A DNA stretch of 5,884 bases, from the NCBI GenBank assembly GCA_028822885.1, contig JAPKCP010000203.1, positions 1 through 5,884 on the forward strand. The letters run 5' to 3'. A model generated the notes under the pieces. The model had not been told where the DNA came from. It ran no database searches and saw only the letters and a list, made by a program, of their open reading frames with translations. How positions within the stretch are numbered: the first letter of the stretch is position 1; every line of letters begins with the position of its first letter. The stretch is from Yoonia sp. (GTDB lineage Bacteria > Pseudomonadota > Alphaproteobacteria > Rhodobacterales > Rhodobacteraceae). Of the stretch, positions 5,292 to 5,884 are shown piece after piece. The translations under genes and the position numbers were made by a program.

Positions 5292-5884
5292 TCAGGAAGC
5301 AGTATCGACAGGGGAAATAATGCTCGTGAGCAATCTGTCGGTCATTATCTTAGCGTCGGTCCAAGGGTAATCACGGATCGTATTAAGACAAAGTGCGATG
5401 CCGACCATTCCAGATATCAGTGTGTCGGCGCTTGCTTTGACGTTGCTGTCATCTTGAAGAACGACATGCACTAGATCCGAGAACATCCGGAAGTGTGCCA
5501 AAGTTTCTTCGTCCATGAGAAATGTGCTGACGTCCGAACGCGTTACGTCGTTAGACATAAAGACGAGCCGAAAATGGTCGGGATGATCGACCCAATAAGA
5601 CACAAAGGTCTGCGCAGCCATTTGCAGGCGTTCAACCGGTCCAACGATCTGCTCTAGTTTTCCTTGGATTTCGTTGGACATGTCGGCAAGAACATCCGCC
5701 CACAGATATCGTAGAATATCCTGTTTGCCCTCAAAATGCGCATAGATTGTCATCGGGGCACATCCGACTTCCTTGGCAAGACGGCGCATCGAAACCGCAT
5801 CAAAACCCTCCGCGCGATAGATCGCGAGTGCTTGTTTCGCGATCTTGGATCTGTACTCCGCAATATCGCTCTCGCTGCGGGGCG
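5292..5884 (-). CDS. TetR-family transcriptional regulator, N-terminus cut by right edge
   Basis: The reading frame stays open to the right edge, giving 196 visible residues before the stop. The ATG at 5787-5789 is internal: the residues before it (KQALAIYRAEGFDAVS) form the first helices of the TetR DNA-binding domain. The helix-turn-helix is seen at MRRLAKEVGCAPMTIYAHF, followed by EGKQDIL. The C-terminal ligand domain contains VERLQMAAQTFVSYWVDHPDHFRLVF, which resembles the WHG-type TetR C-terminal domain. About ten residues are probably missing for a typical length near 205. Proteins of this kind mostly repress nearby genes and are released by a small ligand; the target here probably lies beyond the window. 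It converges on lysR with a 2-base gap and no visible terminator. Confidence 0.9.
   Translation of the reverse strand, partial: PRSESDIAEYRSKIAKQALAIYRAEGFDAVSMRRLAKEVGCAPMTIYAHFEGKQDILRYLWADVLADMSNEIQGKLEQIVGPVERLQMAAQTFVSYWVDHPDHFRLVFMSNDVTRSDVSTFLMDEETLAHFRMFSDLVHVVLQDDSNVKASADTLISGMVGIALCLNTIRDYPWTDAKIMTDRLLTSIISPVDTAS

Noticed and set aside
5292..5789. TetR gene taken as complete from the ATG at 5789
   Set aside because: The frame stays open to the right edge and the residues before this ATG are the first part of the TetR DNA-binding domain, so the gene is partial.
1..5884. A defence, toxin-antitoxin or biosynthetic system
   Set aside because: The genes seen are three regulators, three small membrane proteins, one oxidoreductase and a transposase tail; none carries a domain of such systems.

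Overview
The window looks like chromosomal DNA of an alphaproteobacterium, most likely Rhodobacterales (marine Roseobacter-type). This rests on the protein styles, moderate GC and compact operons, plus an IS91-type transposase tail and dyad-rich spacers. It is an impression from reading, not a database assignment. No rRNA, tRNA or CRISPR array was seen.

Layout, left to right. (1) Bases 1-101 are the last codons of an IS91-family transposase that enters from the left edge. They are followed by about 366 bases with no credible gene, probably the element's 3' flank. (2) A Crp/Fnr-type regulator (468-1052, minus, TTG start) and a four-helix membrane protein of unknown function (1133-1681, plus) diverge from an 80-base spacer. 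The spacer holds a perfect TTATC-N4-GATAA dyad with the geometry of a Crp/Fnr-family operator. (3) A 259-base convergent spacer (1682-1940) is rich in inverted repeats, including a 12-bp stem that is the best terminator candidate in the window. (4) A tight minus-strand operon is transcribed from about 4278 down to 1941: a 242-aa DUF4386 membrane protein, a zinc-independent medium-chain NAD(P)H oxidoreductase, and a second, shorter DUF4386-like membrane protein. The first junction is 12 bases with the Shine-Dalgarno overlapping the upstream stop, and the second is an 8-base overlap, so the three are probably co-translated. (5) A LysR-family regulator (4399-5289, plus) diverges from this operon and is its likely controller. 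The shared 120-base spacer carries a TTGGTC-N18-GACCAA dyad and a perfect 12-bp palindrome at the LysR start. (6) A TetR-family regulator, cut by the right edge, is transcribed towards lysR and ends 2 bases from it.

The window therefore holds three transcription factors of three families, each next to small membrane or redox genes. The main unit is a DUF4386 - oxidoreductase - DUF4386 operon with a divergent LysR gene. The substrate of the oxidoreductase and the role of the membrane proteins cannot be read from sequence. I found no defence, secretion or biosynthetic system. The less ordinary points are the two candidate operator regions, the paired DUF4386 genes around one oxidoreductase, and the stacked alternative hairpins at 1814-1922.
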